DNA of 20,533 nucleotides from an uncultured Eubacteriales bacterium (GTDB lineage Bacteria > Bacillota > Clostridia > Christensenellales > CAG-138), in contig UQRU01000031.1 in the NCBI GenBank assembly GCA_900543475.1, positions 1 through 20,533 on the forward strand, read 5' to 3'. Position numbers and translations under genes: made by a program. Positions 1-6,691 of the stretch are shown here, in pieces. Each line of letters opens with the position of its first letter. The first letter of the stretch is position 1. The notes below the pieces were generated by a model that worked only from the letters and a program-made list of their open reading frames with translations, did no database searches and had not been told where the DNA came from.

Positions 1-100
1 GGGGGCGCCCCCCCGGCCGCGGGGGGGTTGGTGGGGGGGGGGGGGGGGCGCCGGCCCCCCCCCCCCCCCCCCACCCGCCGCCGCCCCCCTCCGGCCCCTT
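1..100. repeat. Poly-G/poly-C low-complexity block at the window edge
   Basis: This stretch is almost only G and C, in long single-base runs: about 16 G near 33-48, then a C run of about 18 near 55-72. It sits just outside the stop codon of the small minus-strand gene. No credible gene or regulatory site can be read in it. The run lengths are unreliable by nature. It may be a collapsed GC-rich intergenic hairpin or a sequencing/assembly artefact. A similar block lies at about 1540-1660. Confidence 0.75.
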
Positions 101-102
101 CC

Positions 103-294
103 TTAAACCAGATAGTTATCCGGGACCCCTTCCATTACCACGGTAAGTTTTCGCCCCTGCTCCAGATCCGGGTCCAACTCCAGCAGCATTTTGGCTGCTG
201 CCAGCCGGTCTGCAGGCCGGGCTTCCGGGTCTGCGCAAATGGCCAACAAGCAGGATAAGGCGATCTCTCGGGCCGCTGACTTTTGTTCTTCCAT
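103..294 (-). CDS. Small hypothetical protein, 63 aa
   Basis: The product is not recognised. The reading frame starts at the ATG complementary to 292-294, which is preceded by AAAGGAG at a 9-base spacing, and ends with TAA at 103-105. A longer frame upstream exists, but this start has the ribosome binding site. The 63-residue protein is acidic and predicted mostly helical: residues 7-42 look like two helices (ALSCLLAIC, then ADRLAAAKMLLEL), followed by a short hydrophobic tail ending NYLV. The DPEARPADRLAAAKMLLEL stretch resembles the helical segment of some phage-terminase-small-subunit-like or HEAT-like small proteins, but that is too weak to assign a function. It has no signal peptide or membrane segment. 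It diverges from the lipoprotein gene at 386, and its 3' end abuts the poly-G/C block. Confidence 0.6.
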   Translation of the reverse strand: MEEQKSAAREIALSCLLAICADPEARPADRLAAAKMLLELDPDLEQGRKLTVVMEGVPDNYLV

Positions 295-324
295 GGGCAA
301 TCCACTCCTTTCCACATGATCCGA

Positions 325-353
325 TTGTGAAGCCTGGCAAAGTATGCTATGAT
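325..353 (+). promoter_or_regulatory. Putative sigma-A promoter for the lipoprotein gene
   Basis: TTGTGA at 325-330 and TATGAT at 348-353 are separated by 17 bp. Transcription would start near 360, giving a leader of about 25 bases before the ATG at 386. A small palindrome, GATAC-C-GTATC at 354-364, overlaps the expected start and could be an operator. Both are seen only as sequence matches. Confidence 0.5.
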
Positions 354-385
354 GATACCGTATCGTTTCGCCTAAGGAGGATGCC

Positions 386-1456
386 ATGCGCTCCATGCTT
401 CGTTGGGCCGCCCTGATGGGAGTAGGCCTGCTCATAACCGGCTGCGCCGCCCAACCCCTCGCGCCCCAGGTGGAAGAGGTGGTAATAACCCAGACCCCGG
501 GGTCTGCAGAAACCCCGGCCCCCCAGGCGGGGCCTATTACGCTGTATTATCCGGAAGGGGCCAGCCAGGGGGATGCGGCTTACGCGCTCACCTGTGACCT
601 GCCGGTGTTTTCCGGCACAGAGCCGGCTGTTTCCGCCATGAATGCAGCCATCCAGGGATGGCGGGAAGAGCTTTTGGACCGGGTGGAATCCGAACGGCTC
701 CCCCTGGCAGATCGGGCGGAAGGGGCCGACCTCCCTGGCACCCAGGTCACCAGCCTATGCGTCGAGGCTGAAACGCCTCTGGGCAACTTTACCAGCGTGC
801 TGTTCTATGAATCCGATTGGTATGAAAATGAAAATGGCGCTGCCCAGCGGATCTCGACCCTGGTGTTTGACGAGGCGGGCTTGGAATGCAATTTGGCGGC
901 AGCCAGCGGGGTCTATGATCCCCTGCCCCTGGCTGCCCAGCAGGTTTGGAATATCATGAGCATGGACCCCAGCGCCTATTATGGGGATCTTACCATTGCG
1001 GATGTAAGCGAGAGCCTGGACCTATACAATGGGTTTTCCGTGGCGGAGGAGGGGTATACCTTATACGTACAGCCTGGGATACTGGCGGCGGATGAGAGCA
1101 ACGGAAGACCGTTGGAATTTAGTTTTGGCCGCAACGCCCTGTATCCGGACTTTGTGGGGGATCTGATCAGCGTGGAGGAATATGAGGCCCTGCTGCCCCA
1201 GCTATTTGCCCTGGCCAGCCATTGCGGGCCGGGCTTCCAAAGCTGGCAGGGGGAAGCCTTTGACCCGCCGGAAGCCTTTACCCACGGGTTTCGGCTGGAT
1301 TCCGCCGCCCTGCAGGGGGAAGCGCTGATCCTGCGGGGCCAGCTGATCCAGGGGGCGCCGGGCGAGCTGGAGGCAACAGAAGTGGCGGTTGCCCAGTTGA
1401 CCCTGACCCGGGAGCAAGGGGGGGGCTGGCAACTTGCGTCCCTAACCCTCTCGTAA
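386..1456 (+). CDS. DUF3298/RsiV-like domain lipoprotein, 356 aa
   Basis: A secreted lipoprotein, probably anchored on the outer face of the cytoplasmic membrane. The N-terminus is a lipoprotein signal: MRSMLRW, a hydrophobic stretch at residues 8-18, and a lipobox LITGC with the modified cysteine at residue 20. A proline/alanine-rich linker (21-50) follows. Residues about 60-280 resemble the extracellular DUF4163/DUF3298 pair seen in PdaC- and RsiV-like Firmicutes proteins, with PVFSG followed by an NAAIQGW helix, then a GYTLYVQPGILAADESNGRPLEFSF block. In RsiV that domain binds lysozyme; in PdaC it accompanies a deacetylase. Neither role can be claimed here because no partner domain is present. 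The start has TAAGGAGG five bases upstream. The C-terminal region (about 280-356) is not recognised. The gene is monocistronic, and its 3' side runs into the poly-G/C block. Confidence 0.7.
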   Translation: MRSMLRWAALMGVGLLITGCAAQPLAPQVEEVVITQTPGSAETPAPQAGPITLYYPEGASQGDAAYALTCDLPVFSGTEPAVSAMNAAIQGWREELLDRVESERLPLADRAEGADLPGTQVTSLCVEAETPLGNFTSVLFYESDWYENENGAAQRISTLVFDEAGLECNLAAASGVYDPLPLAAQQVWNIMSMDPSAYYGDLTIADVSESLDLYNGFSVAEEGYTLYVQPGILAADESNGRPLEFSFGRNALYPDFVGDLISVEEYEALLPQLFALASHCGPGFQSWQGEAFDPPEAFTHGFRLDSAALQGEALILRGQLIQGAPGELEATEVAVAQLTLTREQGGGWQLASLTLS

Positions 1457-1700
<244 letters not shown>

Positions 1701-1705
1701 TCCTA

Positions 1706-1734
1706 TTGACAGGAGCGGTTAGTGGTGATAAACT
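1706..1734 (+). promoter_or_regulatory. Promoter of the feo operon
   Basis: A perfect -35 TTGACA at 1706-1711 and a -10-like TAAACT at 1729-1734 are separated by exactly 17 bp. This predicts transcription from near 1741, about 65 bases ahead of the first feoA. It is the only strong promoter-like sequence upstream of the operon. Confidence 0.7.
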
Positions 1735-1745
1735 TCAATCGTTCT

Positions 1746-1765
1746 TGGTTAGTTTATTCTAACCA
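1746..1765. promoter_or_regulatory. Inverted repeat, candidate metal-responsive operator
   Basis: TGGTTAG at 1746-1752 and CTAACCA at 1759-1765 form a perfect 7 bp inverted repeat around TTTATT. It lies at about +5 to +25 of the predicted feo transcript, a position where a bound repressor would block transcription. The half-sites GGTTAG/CTAACC are those of DtxR/IdeR-family iron regulators, whose classical site has the same half-sites closer together. The spacing here is wider, so the identity of the regulator is inference. Confidence 0.5.
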
Positions 1766-1805
1766 TAGCGCAGTTTCTATCCACACAGGAGGCAGGTTAT
1801 AAAAT

Positions 1806-2018
1806 ATGATGCCTTTATCCTTGGCAAAACCCGGCGAAACCAACTATATCAAAAAGATCACCGGCAACGACGGGGTACGCCAACATTTGGCGGAGATGGG
1901 ATTTGTGGTAGGCACGCCGGTTACCGTGGTAACGGCCATGATGGGAAATCTGATTTTGCAGGTAAAGGATTGCCGGGTGGCTTTGAACCGGGAAATGGCC
2001 AACCGGATCATGATCTGA
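1806..2018 (+). CDS. feoA: FeoA family protein, first copy, 70 aa
   Basis: A small cytosolic SH3-like protein of the ferrous iron uptake system, thought to act on or stabilise FeoB. The sequence MMPLSLAKPGETNYIKKITG...HLAEMGFVVGTPVTVV...NLILQVKDCRVALNREMANRIMI has the FeoA layout: a LAKPGE-type opening, an LxEMGF turn at about residues 28-33, then a VALxxxxAxxI ending. At 70 residues it is typical in size. AGGAGG at 1787-1792 is 13 bases upstream, slightly long; a second ATG directly follows the first. It is 23 bp ahead of a second feoA and both precede feoB, so the three are probably co-transcribed. Confidence 0.88.
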   Translation: MMPLSLAKPGETNYIKKITGNDGVRQHLAEMGFVVGTPVTVVTAMMGNLILQVKDCRVALNREMANRIMI

Positions 2019-2041
2019 ATCAATAAAGGAGGACGTATCCG

Positions 2042-2263
2042 ATGAAAACGCTGCGTGAAGCCAAGGTAGGCTCCACCGTCCAGGTGGCGAAGCTCCATGG
2101 GGAAGGGGCGGTAAAGCGCCGGATCATGGACATGGGCATCACCAAAGGGGTAGAGATCTACATCCGCAAGGTGGCTCCCCTGGGGGACCCCATGGAGGTG
2201 AACATCCGGGGCTACGAGCTTTCCCTACGAAAAAAGGATTGCGAAATGATCGAGATCCTTTGA
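2042..2263 (+). CDS. feoA: FeoA family protein, second copy, 73 aa
   Basis: A second FeoA-like SH3-fold protein that differs clearly from the first. It opens MKTLREAKVGSTVQVAKLHG, has RRIMDMGITKGVEIYIRKVAPLGDPMEVNIRGYELSLRKKDCEMIEI, and keeps the MGI/KG turn and the PLGDPxEVxxRGYxLSLR core that is the hallmark of FeoA in Firmicutes. The start has AAAGGAGG about 8 bases upstream. The two copies share the fold but little sequence, so they are more likely to have separate roles than to be a recent duplication. A short GC hairpin with a T-rich tail follows before feoB. Confidence 0.9.
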   Translation: MKTLREAKVGSTVQVAKLHGEGAVKRRIMDMGITKGVEIYIRKVAPLGDPMEVNIRGYELSLRKKDCEMIEIL

Positions 2264-2269
2264 CTCATT

Positions 2270-2290
2270 GCGGCGGAGCCGCTTTCTTTT
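2270..2290 (+). terminator. Weak intrinsic terminator or attenuator between feoA and feoB
   Basis: GCGGC-GGA-GCCGC at 2270-2282 folds into a 5 bp all-GC stem and is directly followed by TTTCTTTT. The stem is short, so partial termination or mRNA processing is more likely than full termination. Downstream, TTGACC at 2289-2294 could be a -35, but no good -10 follows at 17 bp. Confidence 0.4.
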
Positions 2291-2352
2291 GACCGTTTAG
2301 TTAGTCATGGTTAACGCATAGGAATATCAAATTTATTGGGAGGAAAATCGGC

Positions 2353-4524
2353 ATGTCCATCAAGATCGCCTTAGCGGGCAATCCCAACTGCGGCAAAACC
2401 ACCATGTTCAACGACCTCACCGGCAGCAACCAATATGTGGGGAACTGGCCGGGGGTCACGGTGGAAAAAAAGGAAGGGAAATGGAAAACCAACAAGGATA
2501 TCATCATCCAGGATCTACCCGGCATTTATTCCCTATCCCCCTACACCCTGGAGGAGGTCATCAGCCGGAATTATCTGATCAACCAGCAGCCGGACGCCAT
2601 CCTGAACATTGTAGACGGCACCAATCTGGAGCGCAACCTGTATTTGACCACCCAGCTATTGGAGCTGGGGCTGCCCATGGCCATCGCCCTGAACATGATG
2701 GACGTGGTGCGCAAAAACGGGGATACGATCGACGTTTCCAAGCTATCTGAAGCCCTGGGTTGCCCCATTGTGGAAACGGCGGCCCTGCGGGGGGAAGGCT
2801 CCCAAAAGGCGGTGGAAGCCGCCGTCCAAGCCGCCCAGGCCGCAAAGCCCCAAGCCCATCCCTCCGTATTCGGCGGCACGGTGGAGCACGCCATCGCCCA
2901 CATCGAGGAGAGCATCGAGGGCAAGGTGCCTGCCGCCCATCTCCGGTGGTATGCGGTGAAGCTCTTCGAGCGGGACGATAAGGTGCAGGCCCAGCTGCAG
3001 CTCCCCGCCTCCCTGATGGCCCACATCGAGGAGCACATCCAGGAATGCGAAAGGGAGCTGGAGGACGACAGCGAAAGCATCATCACCAACGAGCGGTATG
3101 CCTACATCAGCAAGCTGATGACCGTCTGCATCCGCAAAAAGCCCCGCAAGGACAACCTGTCGGTTTCCGATAAGATCGACCGGGTGGTCACCAACCGGAT
3201 CTTGGCCCTGCCCATCTTCGTGGCGGTGATGACCCTGGTGTACTATGTATCCGTCACCACCATCGGGGATATTGTGACCGGATTTACCAACGACACCCTG
3301 TTTGGCTCCTGGATCCAAGAGCCCCTGGCCGCCTGGCTGGAGGGCATCGGCACCGCCGGCTGGCTCAACGGCCTGGTGGTGGACGGCATCGTGGGAGGCG
3401 TGGGCGCTGTGATCGGCTTTGTACCCCAGATGCTCATCCTGTTTATCTTCCTGGCCATTCTGGAGGATATCGGCTACATGGCCCGGGTAGCCTTCATCAT
3501 GGACCGGATTTTCCGCAAGTTCGGCCTTTCCGGCAAGAGCTTCATCCCCATGCTCATCGGCTCCGGCTGCGGGGTGCCCGGCATCATGGCCTCCCGCACC
3601 ATTGAGAACGAGCGGGATCGCCGCATGACCATCATGACCACCACCTTCATCCCCTGCGGAGCCAAGATGCCCATCGTCGCCCTGATCGCCGGGGCGGTGT
3701 TCGGGGGCGCCTGGTGGGTCTCCCCGGCCGCCTACTTCATCGGCGTGGGGGCTGTGATCCTCTCGGGCATCATCCTGAAAAAGACCAAAATGTTCGCCGG
3801 CGACCCCGCCCCCTTTGTCATGGAGTTGCCCGCTTACCACGCCCCCCTGGTGCGCAATGTGCTCAAGAGCATGTGGGAGCGGGGCTGGAGCTTCATCAAG
3901 CGGGCCGGCACGGTGATCCTGGCCTCCAGCATCCTGATCTGGTTCCTGTCCAGCTTCGGCAGCGTGGACGGCGCCTTTACCATGGTGGAGGATATGGACC
4001 ACAGCATTCTGGCCGCCATGGGCAATACCGTGGCCTGGATCTTCACGCCCCTGGGCTTTGGCAATTGGCAGTCCACCGTGGCTACCATCATGGGCCTGGT
4101 GGCAAAGGAGGAAGTGGTGGCTGTGTTCGGCGTGCTCTACGGGGTGGCCGGGGACGCCATGGAATTGGTGGAAGCCGGCGCCTTCCAGGAGCTGGGCCCC
4201 ATCGCCGCCCATTTCACCGGCCTGTCCGCCTTCTCCTTCCTGATTTTCAACCTGCTGTGCGCCCCCTGCTTCGCCGCCATCGGCGCCATCAAGCGGGAGA
4301 TGAACTCCCCCAAGTGGACCTGGTTCGCCATCGGCTATCAGTGCGGCCTAGCCTACACTGTGGCCCTGATCGTAAACCAACTGGGCCTGCTGTTCACCAC
4401 CGGCGCCTTCACCTTCTGGACCGCCGTGGCCTTCCTGCTGGCAGCCGGCATCCTGTACCTGTTCTTCCGGCCCTATCAAGAAGCTACCACTTTGGACATG
4501 GGCAAGGTAAAATTCCAAGCCTAG
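2353..4524 (+). CDS. feoB: FeoB ferrous iron transporter, 723 aa
   Basis: The main Fe(II) importer of the cytoplasmic membrane. The N-terminal GTPase domain has G1 GNPNCGKT (residues 9-16), the switch I region NWPGVTVEKKEG (31-42), G3 DLPG (54-57) and G4 NMMD (114-117). A helical linker region follows to about 270. The membrane part then starts near VTNRILALPIFVAVMTL and holds the two Gate motifs: GSGCGVPGIMASRTIENERDR and IPCGAKMPIVALIAG, each with its conserved cysteine. A further conserved segment, LLCAPCFAAIGAIKREM, lies near the C-terminus. The length is normal for Firmicutes FeoB and no break is seen. GGGAGG lies about 9 bases before the ATG. No FeoC-like gene follows. Expression is probably iron-controlled through the repeat at 1746-1765. 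Confidence 0.96.
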   Translation: MSIKIALAGNPNCGKTTMFNDLTGSNQYVGNWPGVTVEKKEGKWKTNKDIIIQDLPGIYSLSPYTLEEVISRNYLINQQPDAILNIVDGTNLERNLYLTTQLLELGLPMAIALNMMDVVRKNGDTIDVSKLSEALGCPIVETAALRGEGSQKAVEAAVQAAQAAKPQAHPSVFGGTVEHAIAHIEESIEGKVPAAHLRWYAVKLFERDDKVQAQLQLPASLMAHIEEHIQECERELEDDSESIITNERYAYISKLMTVCIRKKPRKDNLSVSDKIDRVVTNRILALPIFVAVMTLVYYVSVTTIGDIVTGFTNDTLFGSWIQEPLAAWLEGIGTAGWLNGLVVDGIVGGVGAVIGFVPQMLILFIFLAILEDIGYMARVAFIMDRIFRKFGLSGKSFIPMLIGSGCGVPGIMASRTIENERDRRMTIMTTTFIPCGAKMPIVALIAGAVFGGAWWVSPAAYFIGVGAVILSGIILKKTKMFAGDPAPFVMELPAYHAPLVRNVLKSMWERGWSFIKRAGTVILASSILIWFLSSFGSVDGAFTMVEDMDHSILAAMGNTVAWIFTPLGFGNWQSTVATIMGLVAKEEVVAVFGVLYGVAGDAMELVEAGAFQELGPIAAHFTGLSAFSFLIFNLLCAPCFAAIGAIKREMNSPKWTWFAIGYQCGLAYTVALIVNQLGLLFTTGAFTFWTAVAFLLAAGILYLFFRPYQEATTLDMGKVKFQA

Positions 4525-4547
4525 GCTCCATTCCACCATACCTCCAT

Positions 4548-4575
4548 GGGGCGGGGAAGCAAGCTTCCCCGCCCC
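4548..4575 (+). terminator. Perfect GC hairpin after feoB
   Basis: GGGGCGGGGAAGC (4548-4560), AA, then GCTTCCCCGCCCC (4563-4575) form a perfect 13 bp stem 24 bases after the feoB stop codon. It is followed by AAATATTG, not a T run, so it may terminate poorly or act to protect the 3' end. The position suits the end of the feo transcript. Confidence 0.55.
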
Positions 4576-4702
4576 AAATATTGCCGTTCCCGGCCAGTGT
4601 GTTCCCCCCCTTCCCCCTGCTGCATATGAATAAGGTAAGGGCAAGGCTTGCGGCAGTTTGCCGCTCCGCCCGATTCTATTGCGAATATGGGAGGTAACAC
4701 AC

Positions 4703-6085
4703 ATGGGTGTGACCAATGCAAATAAGCAAATCAACGTGCAGCAAATCGACTGCAACGGTACCTTACAAGTGACCCTAGCCCTGGCGGCGGCGCCGGATAT
4801 CACGGAAAACCCCACGGATATGGTGCTGCTGCTGGACCGCTCCGGCAGCATGGCGGGGGTCCCTTTGGAAAACCTGAAGTTGGGGGCCAACGCCTTCATC
4901 GACATCATCGACCAGGCCACGGATGGTTCCAAGGACGGCCACATCGGCGGTGGCAGCCGGATCGGCATCGTGAGCTTTTCGGATACGGCCACAACGGACG
5001 CCCCTTTGAGCACCTCGGTGGACCTGCTTAAATCCAAGGTGGACGCCCTGGTCCAAGGCGGGGCCACCAACCACGGGGACGCCTTTTCCAAGGGGGTGCA
5101 GCTATTCGACCCGGCCTCCTCCAACGCCCGGGTGCTCATCCTATTCACCGACGGCAAAACCACCGCCGGCCCCCCGCCTGCCCCCATTGCGGCGGCGGCC
5201 AAGGCGGCGGGGATCATCATCTACTGCATCGGGCTGTTGGGTTCCAGCGGTCTGAATGAAAGCGCCCTGGACGACTGGGCCAGCGACCCGGATGCGTCCT
5301 ATGTGGCCATTGCCCCGGATGCAGCGGATCTGGAGGCCCTGTTTGCCAACCTGGCCCTGAACATCGCCAAGACCGGCGCCACCAACATCGTCATTGAGGA
5401 GGAGCTGGACCCGGCCTTTGCCATCCTCCATGTGGACGCCCCGGATCAGGGCACGGCCATGATCCAGGATACCAACACTTTAAAATGGACCATCCCCGCC
5501 TTGGGGGTAAGCGGTTCGGAAGGGGCGACCCTGCAATTCCTGGTCCAGCACGTAGGGCCGGATGCCGGGCTTTTGCAGGTAAACCGCTCCATATCCTATC
5601 AGGATACCGAGGGCAACCAGGTCTCCTTCCCAGACCCCTATGTGACCGTGGACTGCGGCATCAACGTACAACCGGAGCCTTGTCCCCAGCCGGTGGATGT
5701 GACCATCAAGGGCTGCGAGGATTCCGCGGTGGTGGATCTGGGGAATGTGTATCTGGAATCCCAGGGCCGCATCCTCCAGCTGGATGTTACCGTCAAGGAC
5801 GTGTGCCCCGGCCAACGGGTGGCCCTGGGGGTCATCCTCACAGAGGTGGACCCCAGCGGGGTAGAATACCAGCGGGGCTTTAAAGCCTTCACCATCCCCG
5901 CCCACCAGGCCCCTGCTTGCCGGGATGTGCTGGTGCGCTGCATCCGGTTTGTGTTGCCCGAGAACCTGAATGTTTCCGGCGGCAATGGCCGGGCCATTTG
6001 CGGGCCCCGGAACCTGAAGGTTCGCTTCCTGGCCAACACCATCGATACGGATTACCGCTGCTGCCCGCCTACCACCATCTTTTAA
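4703..6085 (+). CDS. VWA-domain protein without signal peptide, 460 aa
   Basis: A von Willebrand factor A domain protein of unknown role. Residues about 38-240 form the VWA domain with a complete MIDAS metal site: DRSGSM (D45, S47, S49), T122 in GGATNHGD, and D150 in LFTDGK. A beta-rich, probably Ig-like region follows (about 240-335). The C-terminal part (about 335-460) is rich in cysteine, with NVQPEPCPQP, KGCEDS, KDVCPG, APACRD, VRCIRF, RAICGP and a final YRCCPPTTIF. The N-terminus (MGVTNANKQINVQQIDCNG) has no signal peptide, which is odd for a VWA/cysteine-rich protein that looks extracellular; spore-surface or cytoplasmic assembly is conceivable but unproven. I chose the ATG with GGGAGG 9 bases upstream; an in-frame ATG 45 bases earlier has no such site. 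It seems to be monocistronic. Confidence 0.85.
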   Translation: MGVTNANKQINVQQIDCNGTLQVTLALAAAPDITENPTDMVLLLDRSGSMAGVPLENLKLGANAFIDIIDQATDGSKDGHIGGGSRIGIVSFSDTATTDAPLSTSVDLLKSKVDALVQGGATNHGDAFSKGVQLFDPASSNARVLILFTDGKTTAGPPPAPIAAAAKAAGIIIYCIGLLGSSGLNESALDDWASDPDASYVAIAPDAADLEALFANLALNIAKTGATNIVIEEELDPAFAILHVDAPDQGTAMIQDTNTLKWTIPALGVSGSEGATLQFLVQHVGPDAGLLQVNRSISYQDTEGNQVSFPDPYVTVDCGINVQPEPCPQPVDVTIKGCEDSAVVDLGNVYLESQGRILQLDVTVKDVCPGQRVALGVILTEVDPSGVEYQRGFKAFTIPAHQAPACRDVLVRCIRFVLPENLNVSGGNGRAICGPRNLKVRFLANTIDTDYRCCPPTTIF

Positions 6086-6122
6086 TCAGCCGGTTTTCCA
6101 CGGCTACCCCTTTCTACTTGCC

Positions 6123-6148
6123 GGCGGCGGCCCCCAAAGGCCGCCGCC
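6123..6148 (+). terminator. GC hairpin after the VWA gene, left flank of the repeat element
   Basis: GGCGGCGGCC (6123-6132), CCCAAA, GGCCGCCGCC (6139-6148) form a perfect 10 bp stem followed by TTT, 37 bases after the VWA stop codon. The hairpin and its nearest flanks (30 bases, 6122-6151) recur exactly at 6458-6487. Confidence 0.6.
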
Positions 6149-6153
6149 TTTGG

Positions 6154-6453
6154 CTGTCGAAAAAGTGGCTTGCGCCACTTTTTCGAGGTTTTCATAGCTC
6201 CCTTGCGCCTACGGCGCGGCCAGGGAGCTATGCAGAGAAACCCTTGCTACGCAAGGCTTTTTGCGGATTTGCCGTACACGCCGCCAAATCCGATTATAGC
6301 CTCCGGGGGGCAAAGCCGAGCGCCGCCAGTGGCGGGAGGAGCGAGGCGGAAGCCCAGTGAGCAAGGGAGCGCCAGGAAGGCCCCACGGGCCGACGCAGCG
6401 CGACCTTTGCGAACTGCATTGCGGCCCCCGAACCCCCAAAGGTTTTTCGACAG
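6154..6453. mobile_element. MITE-like non-coding repeat element, about 300 bp
   Basis: The element is bounded by an exact 11 bp terminal inverted repeat: CTGTCGAAAAA at 6154-6164 and TTTTTCGACAG at 6443-6453. It holds a series of hairpins: a perfect 12 bp stem (6158-6169 with 6174-6185), an 11 bp stem (6193-6203 with 6222-6232) enclosing GCGCC-TAC-GGCGC, CCTTGC-TAC-GCAAGG followed by CTTTTT (6242-6262), and CGGATTTG/CAAATCCG (6264-6271 with 6285-6292). No credible gene is inside. A second copy in the opposite orientation starts at 20456; a 28-base block (6267-6294) matches 20506-20533 reversed at 27 of 28 positions. The terminal repeats, small size and dispersed copies suggest a non-autonomous element. 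No target-site duplication was established. Confidence 0.6.
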
Positions 6454-6458
6454 GCTGC

Positions 6459-6489
6459 GGCGGCGGCCCCCAAAGGCCGCCGCCTTTTT
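6459..6489 (+). terminator. Strong intrinsic terminator, right flank of the repeat element
   Basis: GGCGGCGGCC (6459-6468), CCCAAA, GGCCGCCGCC (6475-6484) followed by TTTTT (6485-6489) is a textbook rho-independent terminator on the + strand. It is an exact copy of the hairpin at 6123-6148 but with a longer T run. It separates the VWA gene from the promoter at 6548. Confidence 0.75.
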
Positions 6490-6547
6490 CTGCCACGGGA
6501 AAGCTCCATATTTTTTATTATAGCTTTAAAAAAATGCAGCCTATATA

Positions 6548-6577
6548 TTGACACACCCCTGGGTTTCCTCGTATAGT
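6548..6577 (+). promoter_or_regulatory. Promoter of the YkvI-like transporter gene
   Basis: TTGACA at 6548-6553 and TATAGT at 6572-6577 are separated by 18 bp. The predicted transcript starts near 6584, about 108 bases before the chosen start codon. Because a frame can be opened at 6548 itself, the promoter is the reason to reject that upstream start. Confidence 0.65.
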
Positions 6578-6691
6578 TTAGGGGCGAAGTTGGGCCACAG
6601 GCAGCCAAACGCAGGGCGTTTCCAGCATTTTCCACCGCTGCCGCCCAAGGTCCAGCGGCGGCAAAAATACTGCTACAGGGTGGATATGGAT

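Noticed and set aside
2743..4212. A 489-codon minus-strand frame inside feoB.
   Set aside because: It mirrors the FeoB coding frame and is rich in His, Gly and Asp with no domain. FeoB motifs on the + strand are clear.
4576..4702. A sporulation-type promoter (CATATGAATA at 4623) for the VWA gene.
   Set aside because: The spacing inside the -10 is off and no matching -35 was found, so there is not enough support to list it.
6170..6551. Open frames of 64-148 codons on both strands in the repeat element.
   Set aside because: They run through hairpins and the terminator, have no ribosome binding site and resemble no protein. The structure of the element explains the region better.
6548..6691. 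An upstream extension of the YkvI-like protein by 48 codons.
   Set aside because: It would start on the -35 hexamer of the gene's own promoter and adds a non-conserved stretch. The ATG at 6692 fits the family start and has a ribosome binding site.
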